DNA of 64,000 bases from Streptomyces sp. TRM68416 (GCF_014596915.1 NZ_JACVWU010000034.1:30751-94750), one strand, 5' to 3'; shown: positions 44,324-53,447, numbered from the stretch's first letter. Made by a program: numbers and translations. Notes: generated by a model from the sequence alone, not told the origin.

Positions 44324-46053
44324 TCGCCGCGCAGGTGAGGCGCCGTCCGCACGCGCCCGCGCTCGTCGCGCCGGACGGCCGGCTCGACTACGCCGAACTG
44401 GACCGGCGTTCGGCCGCGTTGGCCGCCCGGCTGCGGCAGCAGGGGGTACGCGCCGGGGACGCCGTGCTGGTCCAGGCGTCCCGGAGCGTGGCCCTCGGCG
44501 TGGCCGTCCTCGGGGTGCTGCGGGCGGGCGGCGCCTTCTGTGTCGTGGACCCGGACTATCCGGCGGACCGCGCGGCGCTCATGTGGCGGCGCAGCCATGC
44601 CCGGTTCGCGCTGGTCGCGGCGGAGGTGCGGCCTCCCGCGGTGCCGGACGGCCCGGTCCTCCTTCCCTTGGAGGCGGACCCCGCTCCTGTGGCCGCGCCG
44701 ACCGGCGTGCCCGACCCGGACGGTGAGGACCCCGCCTACCTGGTCTTCACCTCGGGCTCCACCGGCGTGCCGAAGGCCATCTCCCTGCCGCACCGCTGCC
44801 TGGACAACCTGATCGTGTGGACGCTGGCTGCCACGTCGGCGGAGCCGCTGCGCACGCTGATGTTCGCGCCGCTCGGCTTCGACGTGTTCGTGCAGGAGGT
44901 GTTCACGGCGTGGTGCAGCGGCGGTTGCCTGTACGCGCCGTCGGAGGCCGAACGCGTCGACGTGCAACGGGTGTGGAGCCTGTGCCGGGAGTGGGGGATC
45001 GAGCGGATCTTCCTGCCGCCCGTGGCGCTGCGTCGGCTGGCGGACCTGGCGGCTGAGTTCGGCGTCCTTCCCGGCGCGCTGCGCGAGGTGGCGGTGGCCG
45101 GGGAGGCGCTGCACATCACGCCGGCCGTCCGGGAGTTGTTCGGACGGCTGCCTGCCGCCCGGCTGCACAACCACTACGGCCCGTCGGAGACCCATGTCGC
45201 CGTGGCCCACACCCTCACCGGCCCGCCGCACTCGTGGCCCGACCTCCCGCCCATCGGGCGGCCGCTGCCGGGGGTCACGGCCCATGTCGCGCCCGGCGAG
45301 GAGGGCGATGAGCTGTGGCTGGCCGGGGTGGCGCTCGCCCACGGGTACGTGCGCGACCCGGAGCAGACGGCGCGGCGGTTCCGGCCCCTGCGGGTCGGCG
45401 GGCGGACCGTGCGCGCGTACCGCACCGGCGACCTGGTGCGGCAGCGCCCGGACGGGGTGCTGGAGTATCTGGGGCGCGCGGACGGCCAGTTGAAGATCCG
45501 CGGGTACCGGGTGGAACCGGGCGACGTCGAGGCGGCGCTGCTGCGCCACCCGGGGGTGCGGGAGTGCGCCGTGGTGGGCTGGACGCCGCCGGACGGCGAG
45601 GAACGCCGGCTGGTCGCCCACGTGGTGCCCGCACCCGGCCACCGCCCCTCGGCGGAGGAGCTGCGCGCCCATGCCGCCGGGCTGCTGCCCGCCTACCTGG
45701 TCCCACAGCACGTCGTCCTCGCACGGGAGTTGCCGCTCTCGCCGAACGGGAAGATCGACCGCCGCCGTCTTCCCGCCCCCCACGCGGCGAGCTGCGACAC
45801 GGCCCAGCACCCCGACCCCGCGACCGGCGATGTACGTGCGGCCGTCGCCGCGGTCTGGTCGACGGTGCTCGGCGTCACCGACGTACCGCCCGACCGGCAC
45901 TTCATGGAGCTGGGCGGCACCTCGCTGTCCGCGGCGCTGGTCGTCACGCGCCTGCACCGGCACCTGCGTGTCGAGGTGTCGGTGCAGGAGTTCCTGCGGG
46001 CGCCGACGGTGGACGCGCTCACCGCGCTGATCACGGAACGGACCGCCGCATGA
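44299..46053 (+). CDS. Stand-alone NRPS adenylation-carrier (A-PCP) protein
   Basis: A 584-residue protein with one adenylation domain (about 10-500) and one carrier domain (about 515-580; FMELGGTSLS, Ser542). A-domain motifs are complete: YLVFTSGSTGVPKAIS, NHYGPSETHVA, YRTGDLVRQRPDG and LPLSPNGKIDRRRL with the catalytic Lys. Aligning by eye to GrsA gives a specificity code DVQFAAHVAK, closest to proline codes such as DVQLIAHVVK; a proline or proline-like substrate is my reading. There is no condensation, epimerase or thioesterase domain. The GTG at 44299 starts inside the previous gene. A TEII gene follows with ATGA overlap. Confidence 0.94.
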   Translation: MPQRVLELIAAQVRRRPHAPALVAPDGRLDYAELDRRSAALAARLRQQGVRAGDAVLVQASRSVALGVAVLGVLRAGGAFCVVDPDYPADRAALMWRRSHARFALVAAEVRPPAVPDGPVLLPLEADPAPVAAPTGVPDPDGEDPAYLVFTSGSTGVPKAISLPHRCLDNLIVWTLAATSAEPLRTLMFAPLGFDVFVQEVFTAWCSGGCLYAPSEAERVDVQRVWSLCREWGIERIFLPPVALRRLADLAAEFGVLPGALREVAVAGEALHITPAVRELFGRLPAARLHNHYGPSETHVAVAHTLTGPPHSWPDLPPIGRPLPGVTAHVAPGEEGDELWLAGVALAHGYVRDPEQTARRFRPLRVGGRTVRAYRTGDLVRQRPDGVLEYLGRADGQLKIRGYRVEPGDVEAALLRHPGVRECAVVGWTPPDGEERRLVAHVVPAPGHRPSAEELRAHAAGLLPAYLVPQHVVLARELPLSPNGKIDRRRLPAPHAASCDTAQHPDPATGDVRAAVAAVWSTVLGVTDVPPDRHFMELGGTSLSAALVVTRLHRHLRVEVSVQEFLRAPTVDALTALITERTAA

Positions 46054-46862
46054 CCGACTCCGCCGAGCCCACCGGGCCGCGCGAACGCGACGCCTGGCTG
46101 CGTGTCTTCCACGAAGCCCGCGAAGGGGCCCGCCCCTTGGTGTGCTTCCCCCACGCGGGCGGCACCGCGGGCCTGTACTTTCCGCTGTCCGCGGCGCTCG
46201 CCCCCGGCGTACGCACGGTCGCCGTGCAGTACCCGGGGCGTCAGGACCGCTGCGCCGAGCCCGTCGTGGAGGACGTCACGCTGCTCGCGGACGAGATCGC
46301 GCGGCTGCTCGCCGAGGCACCCTCGGGCCCGGCACCGGTGCTGTTCGGGCACAGCATGGGCGCACTGGTCGCCTTCGAGACGGCGGCCCGGCTGGAGCAC
46401 CGCCACGGTGCCACGCCCGCGGGACTGATCGTCTCCGGGATGCAGGCGCCGTACCGGAGGCCGGCGCGGTGTCTGCCGGACGGCGACGACGAGGCCGTCC
46501 TGGAGGCGCTGTCGGCACTCGGCGGCACCGACCCGGCGGTCCTGACGCACCCCGAGCTGCGGGCGATGATCCTGCCGGCGCTGCGCGGCGACGTGCGCGC
46601 GGCCACGGCGTACCGGCCGGGAAGCTGCCCCTCGCTGCTGTCCTGCGCGATCACCGCGTGGGCGGGCCGGGAGGACGAGCTCGCCGGTGCCGACGTCCGG
46701 GCCTGGGCCGAGCACACCACCGCGGCGTTCCGCACCCGGCACTTCGCCGGGGGCCACTTCTATCTGCACGGCTTTCCGCCGCCGGTCGTGGAGGCGGTGC
46801 GCACGGCGCTCACGCACGTCACCGCCACGCCGGCGCCCTCACCGACCAGGACCCGGACATGA
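46050..46862 (+). CDS. Type II thioesterase
   Basis: A 270-residue alpha/beta hydrolase of the GrsT/RifR type. VCFPHAGGTAGLYFPLS is at the N-terminus, the nucleophile is in LFGHSMGA (Ser102) and the His in FAGGHFYLHG (about 233). It removes wrong or finished acyl groups from carrier proteins. Without an integrated thioesterase in this cluster it may be the actual release enzyme. Coupled to both neighbours by ATGA overlaps. Confidence 0.93.
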   Translation: MTDSAEPTGPRERDAWLRVFHEAREGARPLVCFPHAGGTAGLYFPLSAALAPGVRTVAVQYPGRQDRCAEPVVEDVTLLADEIARLLAEAPSGPAPVLFGHSMGALVAFETAARLEHRHGATPAGLIVSGMQAPYRRPARCLPDGDDEAVLEALSALGGTDPAVLTHPELRAMILPALRGDVRAATAYRPGSCPSLLSCAITAWAGREDELAGADVRAWAEHTTAAFRTRHFAGGHFYLHGFPPPVVEAVRTALTHVTATPAPSPTRTRT

Positions 46863-48022
46863 CGCTTCTCCTGCTGGCCATGGGAACCTTTCTCATCGGT
46901 ACCGACGTGTTCGTCATCGCCGGGATGCTGCCCCAGATCGGCGCGTCGCTCGACGTGTCGCTGTCGGCGGCGGGGCAGCTGATGACGGTGTTCTCCGTCG
47001 GGTACGCCGTACTCGGCCCGCTGCTCGCGGTGCCGCTGGGCCGCCGGTCGCCGCGCACCGGGCTGACCGCCGCCCTGGTCGCCGTGGCGCTCGGCAACCT
47101 GCTGTGCGCGGTCGCCGGTTCGCTGACGACGGCGATGGCCGGGCGGCTGCTGGTGGCGGCCGGGGCCAGCCAGTTCACCCCGCACGCGTGCTCCCTGGCG
47201 GCCTCCCTCGCTCCGCGGGGCCGTTCGGGCAAGGCACTCGCACTGGTCACCACCGGCCTGGTGATGGGATCGGTGGTGGGCGTGCCCTCCGGCACCTGGG
47301 CGGCGGACGCCTTCGGCTGGCGTCCCACGCTCCTGGGCCTCGCGGCGGCGACGGCGGCGGTGGCCGTGCCGCTCGCGACGGGGCTGCGCGGCGTGCGCGG
47401 GGAGCGCGCCGCTTCCTCGCCGCGGGAGCGGCTGGCCGCGCTGCGCAGGCCGGCGGTGCGGATGGTGCTGACGGTGACGGTGTTCGCGGTGATCGCGGAG
47501 TACTCGGTACTGACCTACGCCTCTACGGTGTTCGCCGGGGCGACGGGCGGCGACGGCACGCGGCTGGCGGTGCTGCTGTTCGTCTTCGGCGTGGGCGGCC
47601 TGGCCGGCAACGCGGTCGCCGGCGCGTACCTGGACCGTCCGGCGGGCCGCCGGCTCGTGCTGGTCTCCGTCACCGGGATGGCGGTCACCTTCCTCGCGAT
47701 GCCGGGGCTGGCCGCGACGTTCCCAGGGGCACTGACCGCGATGGCCCTGTGGGGCGTCGTCGGCTGGATGTACGCGGCGCCGCAGCAGCACCGCCTGCTC
47801 CGGCTGGGCGGACCCGCGGGCGCCCTTGCGGTGTCCCTGAACAGCTCGGTCATCTACGTGGGCGCGGCCCTCGGCGGCGCGACCGGCGGCCTCCTCCTCG
47901 ACCACGTCGCCCCGCACCGGATCCCCCTGTGGGCGGCCCTCCTCTGCGCCGCGGCCGCCCTGTCCGAACTCCGCCTCCTCCGCCACGACCGCCGCACCGA
48001 GCCCGCGCCGACGGCCACCTGA
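46859..48022 (+). CDS. MFS exporter
   Basis: A 387-residue major facilitator with 12 predicted helices, similar in layout to AraJ/CmlA-type drug exporters: MGTFLIGTDVFVIAGMLPQI in helix 1 and a loop with LGRRSPRTGL. It is the last gene of the plus-strand unit (ATGA overlap) and probably provides export and self-resistance. Confidence 0.93.
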   Translation: MTLLLLAMGTFLIGTDVFVIAGMLPQIGASLDVSLSAAGQLMTVFSVGYAVLGPLLAVPLGRRSPRTGLTAALVAVALGNLLCAVAGSLTTAMAGRLLVAAGASQFTPHACSLAASLAPRGRSGKALALVTTGLVMGSVVGVPSGTWAADAFGWRPTLLGLAAATAAVAVPLATGLRGVRGERAASSPRERLAALRRPAVRMVLTVTVFAVIAEYSVLTYASTVFAGATGGDGTRLAVLLFVFGVGGLAGNAVAGAYLDRPAGRRLVLVSVTGMAVTFLAMPGLAATFPGALTAMALWGVVGWMYAAPQQHRLLRLGGPAGALAVSLNSSVIYVGAALGGATGGLLLDHVAPHRIPLWAALLCAAAALSELRLLRHDRRTEPAPTAT

Positions 48023-48175
48023 CCCCCCGGCAGCGGCGTCGGCGCCGTCGGGGCGCCGATGCGATGCGCCGGGATCACCCGGAATCCGCGCACGGGTCGG
48101 CGACCCGCCCGTGCTGGAGTTCGTACGGCGCACAGGCTCACGTCAGGCACGTCGACGGCCGGGAAGGGGACCGCG

Positions 48176-48313
48176 ATGCGGGAGGGCCCTGTCGAGTACG
48201 AACAGGCGCTGGACGCCATGGCCGGGATCCTGCACGGCCGGGCCCGCCGGGGGGCGCGGACCGCGGAAGCCGAGGGGCCGGGACACCCCGCGCCGATCCA
48301 CGGCGAACGCTGA
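48176..48313 (+). CDS. Possible small protein
   Basis: A 45-residue open frame with a purine-rich GGGAAGGGGA ribosome site before ATG 48176. YEQALDAMAGILHGRARR could form one amphipathic helix. I do not recognise it; the codon bias is acceptable but the length gives little support. It may be chance. Confidence 0.3.
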   Translation: MREGPVEYEQALDAMAGILHGRARRGARTAEAEGPGHPAPIHGER

Positions 48314-48586
48314 CGCCTCCTGGTTGGGCCCCCGGGAGCAGCGCGCGGTGCGGCCCGCACCGGGCTGCACGGTGGTGCGGCCCGCACCGCGGTGCGGGCC
48401 GCCCGGATCCGTCGCGGCCCCTCGGGTGCCGTTCCGGAACCCGCACGGCCCCGTCCGGTCACCGTGCCGCGCCCGCCGCGGCGTACTCCGTCCCACCGTC
48501 ACACCGCGGAGCGCTCGCCGCCCGCTGGACGCGGGAAGCCCGTACGCCTCCGCCGCTGCCACGGCACAGGCGGCGCGCTCCTGCTG
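48314..48586. other. Repeat-rich intergenic region with a 26-bp perfect palindrome
   Basis: GTGCGGCCCGCACCG occurs twice (48349-48363 region and 48376-48390 region), and the second copy is followed directly by its complement. The result at 48377-48402 is a 26-base perfect palindrome without loop. It lies between the ends of the MFS gene and the cupin gene and is probably a bidirectional terminator. The rest shows no gene. Confidence 0.55.
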
Positions 48587-48943
48587 CTACTTCTTCGCGT
48601 ACTCCCTTGCCGTCTGTCCCTGGAAGTCGTAGGCCACGCACGGCTCGTCGCCCACGACCCAGGCGTCGTGTCCGGGCGGGCAGACGAAGACGTCGCCGGG
48701 GCCGACCTCGCCCTCACTGCCGTCGTCCATACGGATGTGCAGGCGCCCCTTGAGCACGTAGCCGTTGTGGTGCACCTGGCAGCTCTCGGTGCCCGCGATC
48801 GGGCCCACGGACTCGGACCAGCGCCATCCGGGCTCAAAGGTCGCCACGGCGAAGTCGAGGTCCGTCATGTGGACGGCTTCGAGGTGGCCGCGGGGGAAAT
48901 CGCGCCGCTCGTCCGGCTTGTCGACCGTCTTCACTTCCAACAT
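48587..48943 (-). CDS. Cupin-domain protein
   Basis: A 118-residue single cupin. ESCQVHHNGYVLKGRLHIRM supplies metal-ligand His and Glu-type residues of motif 1, and GDVFVCPPGHDAWVVGDEPC is motif 2. Small cupins of this form occur as accessory or sensor proteins without a known reaction. It stands alone between intergenic stretches. Confidence 0.85.
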   Translation of the reverse strand: MLEVKTVDKPDERRDFPRGHLEAVHMTDLDFAVATFEPGWRWSESVGPIAGTESCQVHHNGYVLKGRLHIRMDDGSEGEVGPGDVFVCPPGHDAWVVGDEPCVAYDFQGQTAREYAKK

Positions 48944-49084
48944 GTCGCACTTCCTTCCGGCCGCACTTCACTGCGACCGGGGCGGGTCTCCCCCGGCGGC
49001 TCTGAGCACCGTCGTCGGTGGCCGGCCCCGTACCACTCCATCGTCCGCCGCTCCACCGGGGTACGCCATTCGGGGGAGGTCCGC

Positions 49085-50086
49085 TCAGGCGTGGCCCTCC
49101 GCCCGCTCCTCCTCCCGGTGCCCGCAGAGCTCGGCGAAGCGGTCGGCGTCGATGTTTCCGCCGGAGACGATCACCCCTACGCGGTCCGGGAGCGGGCCGG
49201 CCCGGCCGGTGAGGAGGGCGGCCAGCGGGGTGGCGCCGCTCGGTTCCACGACGATCTTCAGCCGTTCGAAGGCGAACCTCATCGCGTCCCGGATCTCGTC
49301 GTCGCTCACCAGCGCGACGGCGTCGACGAGCCGCCGGTTCACGGAGAACGTGAGTTCGCCGGGTGTCTGCAGGGCCTGGCCGTCGGCGATGGTCCGCGGC
49401 ACCGGGATCTCGATGCGCCGCCCCGCTTCCAGGGAGCGCTTGGTGTCGTCCCCGGCCTCGGGCTCGACGCCGATCAGCCGGATGCCCGGGTGCAGGCCCT
49501 TGGCCGCCGTGGCGCTCCCCGCCATCAGGCCACCGCCGCCGACCGGCGTCAACAGCGCCCCCAACTCCCCCACCTCGTCGAGGAGTTCAAGCGCCGCCGT
49601 GCCCTGTCCGGCGATGACGTGCGGGTGGTCGTAGGGCGGGACGACGGCGAGGCCCCGCTCGGCGGCGAGGGCCTCGGCGATGGCGGTGCGGTCGCCGGTG
49701 TAGCGGTCGTAGGTGACGATCTCGGCGCCGTAGCCCTCGGTGGCCGCCCGCTTGGAGCGCGGCGCGTCCTCGGGCATGACGATCACGGCGGTGGTGCCGA
49801 GTTCCCGGGCGGCCAGGGCGACGGCCTGGGCGTGGTTCCCGGAGGAGTAGGCGGCGATGCCACGGGCGAGCTGCTCCGGGGTGAGACGGGAGGCCGCGTT
49901 GTAGGCACCGCGGAACTTGAACGCGCCCACACGCTGGAAGTTCTCGCACTTGAGGAACACTTCGGCGCCGACGAGCGCGTCCAGGGTGCGCGAGCGCAGC
50001 ACCGGCGTGCGGTGGGCGACGACCTTGAGGCGCCGGGCGGCGTCGCGGACGTCGTCGAGGGTGACCGGCGGGGTGGTGGTCGTCAC
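49085..50086 (-). CDS. Threonine/serine dehydratase-like PLP enzyme
   Basis: A 333-residue fold-type II PLP enzyme. FQRVGAFKFRGAYNA carries the PLP Lys (about residue 57), SSGNHAQAVALAA the substrate loop and TPVGGGGLMAGSA the phosphate cup. It resembles IlvA without the regulatory domain, or a serine/threonine or hydroxyaspartate dehydratase. The GTG at 50086 overlaps the stop of the YheO-type regulator, so the regulator probably controls this catabolic gene in response to an amino acid. Confidence 0.9.
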   Translation of the reverse strand: MTTTTPPVTLDDVRDAARRLKVVAHRTPVLRSRTLDALVGAEVFLKCENFQRVGAFKFRGAYNAASRLTPEQLARGIAAYSSGNHAQAVALAARELGTTAVIVMPEDAPRSKRAATEGYGAEIVTYDRYTGDRTAIAEALAAERGLAVVPPYDHPHVIAGQGTAALELLDEVGELGALLTPVGGGGLMAGSATAAKGLHPGIRLIGVEPEAGDDTKRSLEAGRRIEIPVPRTIADGQALQTPGELTFSVNRRLVDAVALVSDDEIRDAMRFAFERLKIVVEPSGATPLAALLTGRAGPLPDRVGVIVSGGNIDADRFAELCGHREEERAEGHA

Positions 50087-50778
50087 GCGTGTCCTCCATC
50101 GGGGTCGGCGGCGGGCGCGGTCGTGGCGCGCGCCTGGGAGAGGTAGCTGTAGGCGGAGGCGCGGGAGATGCCGAGCCGGGCGGCGACCTGCTCGATCGCG
50201 CGCCGCACGGCGAAGACGCCCCGCTCGTCCAGGCCGCGGAACAGCTCCAGGCGCTGGGCCCGGTCGAGCCCGGCCCAACTGCCGTTCCCCCGCAACCGAT
50301 GGGCGTCCAGGATGGCGTCGACGACGGAGTCGATGTCGTTGCCGAAGGCGGTGACCGGCACGTCGGCCGGGGCACCGCCGAGGCCGGCGAGGGCGCCGAG
50401 CAGGGCGTGGGCGTCACTCACGGCGGTGACGTCCAGGTTGACGCACAGGGCTCCGAACACCGCGCCCGTGGAGTCCCGCAGCACCATCGTGGACGCCTTG
50501 ACCAGCTTGCCGTCGCGGGTGCGGGTGACGTAGTTCAGCTCGTCACCGGCCTCGTCCCCGCGGGCGACGATCCGCATGCCGATCTCACTCATCGCCCCGC
50601 CCACGGCCCGCCCGGTCACCGCACCGGCCACCGCGACCACGGACTCCTCGGGCCGCCGGTAGTCGTGCAGAACCACCTCGCACATCGGCCCGAACGTCGC
50701 CACGAGCCCGTCGACCACCGGTCTCAACGCCCCGACGATCGCGTCCCGCTCCGCCTCCAGCGCCTCTTCGGCCGTCAC
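50083..50778 (-). CDS. YheO/DauR-type transcriptional regulator
   Basis: A 231-residue regulator with an N-terminal YheO-like PAS domain (FGPMCEVVLHDYRRPEESVV, then LNYVTRTRDGKLVKAST) and a C-terminal HTH_22 domain (FAVRRAIEQVAARLGISRAS followed by AYSYLSQAR). This family regulates amino acid catabolism, for example D-arginine use. GTG 50778 has AGGAGC 7 bases before it. An ATG at 50850 in the same frame would lie inside a palindrome, so I prefer the internal GTG. Coupled to the dehydratase gene. Confidence 0.88.
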   Translation of the reverse strand: MTAEEALEAERDAIVGALRPVVDGLVATFGPMCEVVLHDYRRPEESVVAVAGAVTGRAVGGAMSEIGMRIVARGDEAGDELNYVTRTRDGKLVKASTMVLRDSTGAVFGALCVNLDVTAVSDAHALLGALAGLGGAPADVPVTAFGNDIDSVVDAILDAHRLRGNGSWAGLDRAQRLELFRGLDERGVFAVRRAIEQVAARLGISRASAYSYLSQARATTAPAADPDGGHA

Positions 50779-50837
50779 CGCGCGCTCCTGTCCGTACGCC
50801 GCCTCGGGGCTCGGGGGAATGTCCCGCCGAGCCGCTC

Positions 50838-50854
50838 CTAGACTACACATCTAG
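50838..50854. promoter_or_regulatory. CTAGA-7-TCTAG palindrome before the YheO-type regulator
   Basis: A 17-base inverted repeat, 60 bases upstream of the preferred start, in an AT-richer stretch that also contains TGTACA-like sequence. It is a plausible autoregulatory operator. Confidence 0.5.
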
Positions 50855-51051
50855 AGGCTGTACAAGCAGTCCAAGGGCTGACGGGCGGGGAAGCTCGCCC
50901 ACCGCGTCGCGTGCGGGCCGGCGCCCGGCGGCGCTCGCACCGCCGGGGGGCGCACGGCGTGGGGCTGTGAACCCTGTACGCGCCCCTGGGGTTGTCAGGA
51001 CAATGCGGAGCGCACTGAATCAGGCCACTTCGGGAAAGCAGGTCGGCTGCC

Positions 51052-51765
51052 GTGTTGTTGCGTCTCCCCTCGTCCGTGTCCGAACTGCAGAAGTACCTCG
51101 CCGAAGGGGCCGTGCCCATCGGCGGGGCGACGCTCGTGTGGGCCTCCTTCCAGCGGGAGGGGTTCCCCGAACTCGCGGTGTCACTGCGCGAGTTGCCGGA
51201 AGCCAATGAGATAGGCGCCGAGACGCTGGGCTCGGCCGTGCTGCTGAGCCGGATCGACGGCCGGGTGCCGGAGGTGCTGCGCCGGGCGGCGTCCACCGTG
51301 GGGACGGGCGCGGTGCGCCGCACGGCCACCGTCGGCGGCAACATCGTCGGCAGCACACTGCGCTGCCTGCTGCCCGCGGCCCTGGTGCTGGACGCGCGGG
51401 CCACCGTACTGGAGGGGGGCGACGTCTACGAGACCGACCTGGACGACCTCCTGGCCAAGCGCCACCTGCTGCTGAGCCTGCGCTGGCGGACTCCGGTCGT
51501 GAGCGGGTACCACAAGGAGGACGCCCCGGCGGGCGGCCCCCCGCCGCTGGTGGTCGCCGCCGCGGTGCACGCGGAGGCCGACGGCGGCAGGCGTCTGCGC
51601 CTCGCGGTCCGGGACGGCTACGACGTCCTCACCCACACCACGGCCTGTGACACGGACCCGGACGCCGTCCTGCGCACCCTGGAGGGCACGGACATCGGCG
51701 CGCTCCCCGCCGACGCACGGGACGTGGTCCACCGGCAGGTCACCGAGGTGCTGTCCGCCGCCTGA
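51052..51765 (+). CDS. FAD-binding subunit domain of a molybdo-hydroxylase type
   Basis: A 237-residue protein with the FAD-binding domain found in the medium subunit of xanthine-dehydrogenase-like enzymes: VPIGGATLVWASF for one FAD site and RRTATVGGNIVGSTL for the second. The matching iron-sulfur and molybdopterin subunits are not beside it, so it may act alone or with distant partners. It starts at GTG 51052 with a weak ribosome site and ends before a clear terminator. Confidence 0.85.
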   Translation: MLLRLPSSVSELQKYLAEGAVPIGGATLVWASFQREGFPELAVSLRELPEANEIGAETLGSAVLLSRIDGRVPEVLRRAASTVGTGAVRRTATVGGNIVGSTLRCLLPAALVLDARATVLEGGDVYETDLDDLLAKRHLLLSLRWRTPVVSGYHKEDAPAGGPPPLVVAAAVHAEADGGRRLRLAVRDGYDVLTHTTACDTDPDAVLRTLEGTDIGALPADARDVVHRQVTEVLSAA

Positions 51766-51789
51766 CGCGGACGAGAGGGACAGGTCCGG

Positions 51790-51822
51790 GATCCGCCGCA
51801 CCGGTCGACGGTGCGGCGGATC
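51790..51822 (+). terminator. Hairpin terminator after the FAD-binding protein gene
   Basis: GATCCGCCGCACCG, a five-base loop, then CGGTGCGGCGGATC: a perfect 14-bp stem 25 bases past the stop codon. Confidence 0.75.
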
Positions 51823-51884
51823 AGTCATGTCCGGGTACGGATCGGGCCCGACACGCCCTGCCCGTCGACCTCATGCTCGTTTCT

Positions 51885-51942
51885 GCTTGCAATTCCAGGT
51901 TTTCAAGCACCTATTGACACAAGGCGTTCGCGTGGCCAGAGT
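51885..51942 (+). promoter_or_regulatory. Promoter and operator candidate of the GH109-like gene
   Basis: An imperfect palindrome GCTTGCAA...TTTCAAGC (51885-51908) is followed by TTGACA (51914-51919), 17 bases, then CAGAGT (51937-51942). The coding start is 53 bases on. The palindrome overlaps the expected upstream edge of the promoter. Confidence 0.45.
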
Positions 51943-51994
51943 CGTGCGGCAGCAAGAGCAGCCGGCCGCCACGCATAAGGGAGCGATCCGCGCC

Positions 51995-53437
51995 ATGCCT
52001 GAAACCCCTGCTGTCTCACGCCGTACCCTCATGGGCGGGGCCCTGGCCTCCGGTGCCGCAGTCGCCGGACTCGGCCCCGGGGTCTCCACCGCCGAAGCCG
52101 CCCCCGCGGCACCGACCGCCGACGGCACGCCGTCGCGCAGACCGGGCCAGAAGTCCATGGCCAACGTCCCGTTCGACCCGTACCCGACGGTCCGCGTCGG
52201 CATGATCGGCCTCGGCAACCGGGGCCACGGCATGTCCTCGGGATGGGCCGCCGTCCCGGGTTGCACCGTGACGGCCGTCTGCGACATCCGCGCCGACCGG
52301 GCCGGACGCACCGCCGACCGGCTCGCCGCCGAGGGCCGCCCCCGGCCGGCCGAGTACGGCGGCTCCGCCGACGCCTACGCGCGCATGCTGCGCCGCGAGG
52401 ACATCGACCTCGTGTACATCGCCACACCCTGGGAGTTCCACTACGAGCAGGGCCGCGCCGCGCTCCTGGCCGGCAAGCACGTCCTGGTCGAACTGCCCAT
52501 CGCCACACGGCTGGACGAGCTGTGGGACCTCGTCGACACCAGCGAACGCACCCGCCGTCACCTGATCCTGGCCGAGAACTGCTCCTACGGCCGCAACGAG
52601 CTGGCGATGCTCAAGATGGCCCACGACGGCCTGTTCGGCGAGGTCACCAACGGCCACGGCGGCTATCTGCACGACCTGCGCGCCCTGCTGTTCTCCGACA
52701 CCTACTACACCGACGCCTGGCGGAGGTTGTGGCACACCCGCAGCACCGCGTCGTTCTACGCCATGCACGGCCTCGCGCCCGTCGCGGCGGCCATGGACAT
52801 CAACCGCGGCGACCGGATGACCGTTCTGCGGGCCACCAGCACCGAGCCGAAGGGACTCGCCGACTACCGCGAGCGCTTCGTGCCGAAGTCCCACCCGAGC
52901 TGGAAGGAGACCTACATCAACGGTGACCTCGTCACCTGTCTCATCGACACCGCGCGGGGCCGGGTGATCCGCGCCGAGCACGACGTCAGCTCGCCGCGCC
53001 CCTACAGCCGTATCAACTCCCTGGCGGGCAGCCGGGGAATCTTCGAGGACTACGCGGGCGTGACGTCCGCGAGCGGGGGACGGGTGTACATCGAGCCGGA
53101 CCACAGCGGCCACTCCTGGCGGGCGTTCGACGCCTACCGCAAGGAGTTCGACCACTGGCTGTGGCGGAAGATCGGCGACGACGCGGCCAACAACGGCGGC
53201 CACGGCGGCATGGACTACGTCCTGCAGTGGCGCACCGTGCAGCAGATGCGCGCCGGGCTCGTCCCCGACATGGACGTCTACGACGGCGCGGTCTGGTGCT
53301 CCCCGATCCCCTTGAGCGTCAAGTCCCTTACGGCGGGCGGCCGTCCGGTCGCGGTGCCGGACTTCACCCGCGGCTCGTGGGTCAACCACCGTACGGGCCT
53401 GGACTCCCGGCCGAGTGAGATGCCGCCGGTCGTCTGA
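51995..53437 (+). CDS. Gfo/Idh/MocA-family oxidoreductase, GH109-like, Tat-exported
   Basis: A 480-residue protein with a twin-arginine signal (SRRTLMGGALASGAAVAG, residues about 8-25). The Rossmann motif is VRVGMIGLGNRGHGM (about 66-80), DIDLVYIATPWEFHYEQG follows, and MHGLAPVAAAMDINRGDR and GGHGGMDY match the GH109 alpha-N-acetylgalactosaminidase group, which cleaves glycosides through an NAD redox cycle. Export by Tat fits a cofactor-loaded enzyme. The exact sugar is unknown. Confidence 0.88.
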   Translation: MPETPAVSRRTLMGGALASGAAVAGLGPGVSTAEAAPAAPTADGTPSRRPGQKSMANVPFDPYPTVRVGMIGLGNRGHGMSSGWAAVPGCTVTAVCDIRADRAGRTADRLAAEGRPRPAEYGGSADAYARMLRREDIDLVYIATPWEFHYEQGRAALLAGKHVLVELPIATRLDELWDLVDTSERTRRHLILAENCSYGRNELAMLKMAHDGLFGEVTNGHGGYLHDLRALLFSDTYYTDAWRRLWHTRSTASFYAMHGLAPVAAAMDINRGDRMTVLRATSTEPKGLADYRERFVPKSHPSWKETYINGDLVTCLIDTARGRVIRAEHDVSSPRPYSRINSLAGSRGIFEDYAGVTSASGGRVYIEPDHSGHSWRAFDAYRKEFDHWLWRKIGDDAANNGGHGGMDYVLQWRTVQQMRAGLVPDMDVYDGAVWCSPIPLSVKSLTAGGRPVAVPDFTRGSWVNHRTGLDSRPSEMPPVV

Positions 53438-53447
53438 GGATCGGATC

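Noticed and set aside
51052..53437. Molybdenum hydroxylase operon starting at the FAD-binding gene
   Set aside because: The next gene is a GH109-like oxidoreductase beyond a terminator; no molybdopterin or 2Fe-2S subunit is adjacent.
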